Both the position numbers and the translations under genes were made by a program. From contig SKOF01000048.1 of assembly GCA_007120155.1 (NCBI GenBank), positions 1 to 6,568 of the forward strand: DNA of 6,568 nt, read 5' to 3'. The stretch comes from Thioalkalivibrio sp. Lineage in GTDB: Bacteria; Pseudomonadota; Gammaproteobacteria; Ectothiorhodospirales; Ectothiorhodospiraceae. Of this stretch, positions 5,826-6,568 are shown piece after piece. The stretch's first letter is position 1, and each line of letters begins with the position of its first letter. A model generated the notes under the pieces. It had not been told where the DNA came from, did not search any database, and was given only the letters and a program-made list of their open reading frames with translations.

Positions 5826-6568
5826 TCCGAATAGCCCTCGTAGAGCGCCTCGATCCGATCGCCGTACCTGTCGAGAATACGGGCACGCTTCATCTTGAGC
5901 GTCGGCGTGAGCATACCGTCCTCCACGGTCCAGGGCTCCAGCACCGGGATCAGGCGACGAACCTGGGCAAAACCGGTGAACTCCCGCAACTGACGGGAGA
6001 TACGCGACCGAAGCGTCTTCTCGACGAAGCGACTGCTCAGATCTTCCTCGCTGTCCGGATCCACGTCCAGTTCCCTTGCCAGGGCATTCCATTCTTCCGG
6101 ATTGAGCACAACCACTGCTGCCAGATGCGGCCGCCCCTCGCCGAAGACAATGACCTGGTCGAACAGGGGGTCCAGGGTGATGGCCATTTCCATGTCCGCG
6201 GGCGGCACCTTCTCCCCGTTGCCCAGAACGATGATCTCCTTGATCCGGCCGGTGATATAGAGATGCCCGGTCTCGTCGATGCGCGCCTTGTCGCCGCTGT
6301 GAAGCCAGCCGTCCGCGTCGATGGTCGCGTGGGTGGCCTCCTCGTTTTTCCAGTAGCCCAGCATCACCGAGGGGCTGCGTGTCAGCAACTCGTCTTTCTC
6401 ACCGATCCTGACCTCCACGCCGGGCAGGGGCTTGCCGATACTGGCGGGAACGTTGTCGTCCGGGCGGTTGACACTCACCACCGGGCTCGACTCGGTCATG
6501 CCGTAGCCGTGAAACACCGGCAGGCCCAGCCCGATGAAGAACCGTGCGATCGGCGGCGGCAGGGGCGC
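5822..6568 (-). CDS. AMP-forming long-chain fatty acid-CoA ligase, C-terminal part (5' truncated by window edge)
   Basis: The frame is open from the right edge (6568) to the TGA at 5822-5824, giving 248 residues; about 350 N-terminal residues, including the P-loop, lie outside. Numbering from the edge, the fragment has IARFFIGLGLPVFHGYGMTESSP (GYGMTE at 21-26, motif A5), GWLHSGDKARID (87-98, with the ribose-binding Asp93), the hinge and swivel segment GRIKEIIVLGNGEKV (107-121), and the C-terminal PTLKMKR (222-228), where Lys225 is the probable catalytic lysine of motif A10. All key C-terminal residues are present, so the enzyme looks functional. The long linker between hinge and A10 and the LTPTLKMKR form resemble the long-chain FadD15/bubblegum-type ligases (about 600 residues) more than acetyl-CoA synthetases. 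It would convert a fatty acid, ATP and CoA to acyl-CoA, AMP and PPi at the inner membrane or in the cytosol. Its stop overlaps the thioesterase start by 4 bases. Exact chain-length specificity is not visible. Confidence 0.93.
   Translation of the reverse strand, partial: APLPPPIARFFIGLGLPVFHGYGMTESSPVVSVNRPDDNVPASIGKPLPGVEVRIGEKDELLTRSPSVMLGYWKNEEATHATIDADGWLHSGDKARIDETGHLYITGRIKEIIVLGNGEKVPPADMEMAITLDPLFDQVIVFGEGRPHLAAVVVLNPEEWNALARELDVDPDSEEDLSSRFVEKTLRSRISRQLREFTGFAQVRRLIPVLEPWTVEDGMLTPTLKMKRARILDRYGDRIEALYEGYSE

Noticed and set aside
5826..6092. Upstream in-frame extension of the thioesterase
   Set aside because: It would overlap the ligase by about 270 bases, has no homology to YciA, and the ATGA junction with a GAGGG site supports the start at 5825.

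Overview
This is a GC-rich, gene-dense window with proteobacterial gene content. The closest remembered relatives of several products (Pat/YfiQ, YhdH/AcuI, FadL, YciA) are gammaproteobacterial, and a FadL-type outer membrane porin ending in Phe shows a Gram-negative host. A halophilic or sulfur-oxidising gammaproteobacterium (Ectothiorhodospiraceae-like) would fit, but that is an impression and was not tested. I see no mobile element, CRISPR array, tRNA or rRNA.

Layout: (1) About 1-2501, plus strand: the C-terminal ~90% of a fused NDP-forming acyl-CoA synthetase / GNAT acetyltransferase (Pat/YfiQ architecture), cut by the left edge. (2) 2502-2858: a convergent intergenic region with a weak hairpin just after the pat stop and a strong intrinsic terminator about 300 nt later, both plus-oriented. 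(3) 2859-3899, minus: an AcuI/YhdH-type acrylyl-CoA reductase with a short non-family C-terminal tail. (4) 3900-4072: the gap upstream of acuI, holding a perfect 30-bp palindrome next to the fadL stop and an AT-rich patch that may be the acuI promoter. (5) 4073-5401, minus: a FadL-family outer membrane transporter. (6) 5448-5825, minus: a YciA-like hotdog acyl-CoA thioesterase. (7) 5822-6568, minus: the C-terminal part of an AMP-forming long-chain fatty acid-CoA ligase, cut by the right edge.

Transcription of the minus-strand cluster runs ligase -> thioesterase (ATGA overlap) -> fadL (46-nt gap), followed by acuI after the palindrome, probably from its own promoter. All five proteins deal with acyl groups or acyl-CoA: uptake across the outer membrane (FadL), activation (ligase), hydrolysis (YciA-like), reduction of a short unsaturated acyl-CoA (AcuI), and an acyl-CoA-sensing or acyl-CoA-forming acetyltransferase (Pat) whose known targets are AMP-forming acyl-CoA ligases. 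The window is best read as a fatty acid / acyl-CoA metabolism neighbourhood. I found no clear evidence of a wholly new system. The points most worth a second look are the retained catalytic histidine in the Pat-like protein, the unexplained structured stretch ending in a strong terminator, the perfect palindrome, and the coupled ligase-thioesterase pair.
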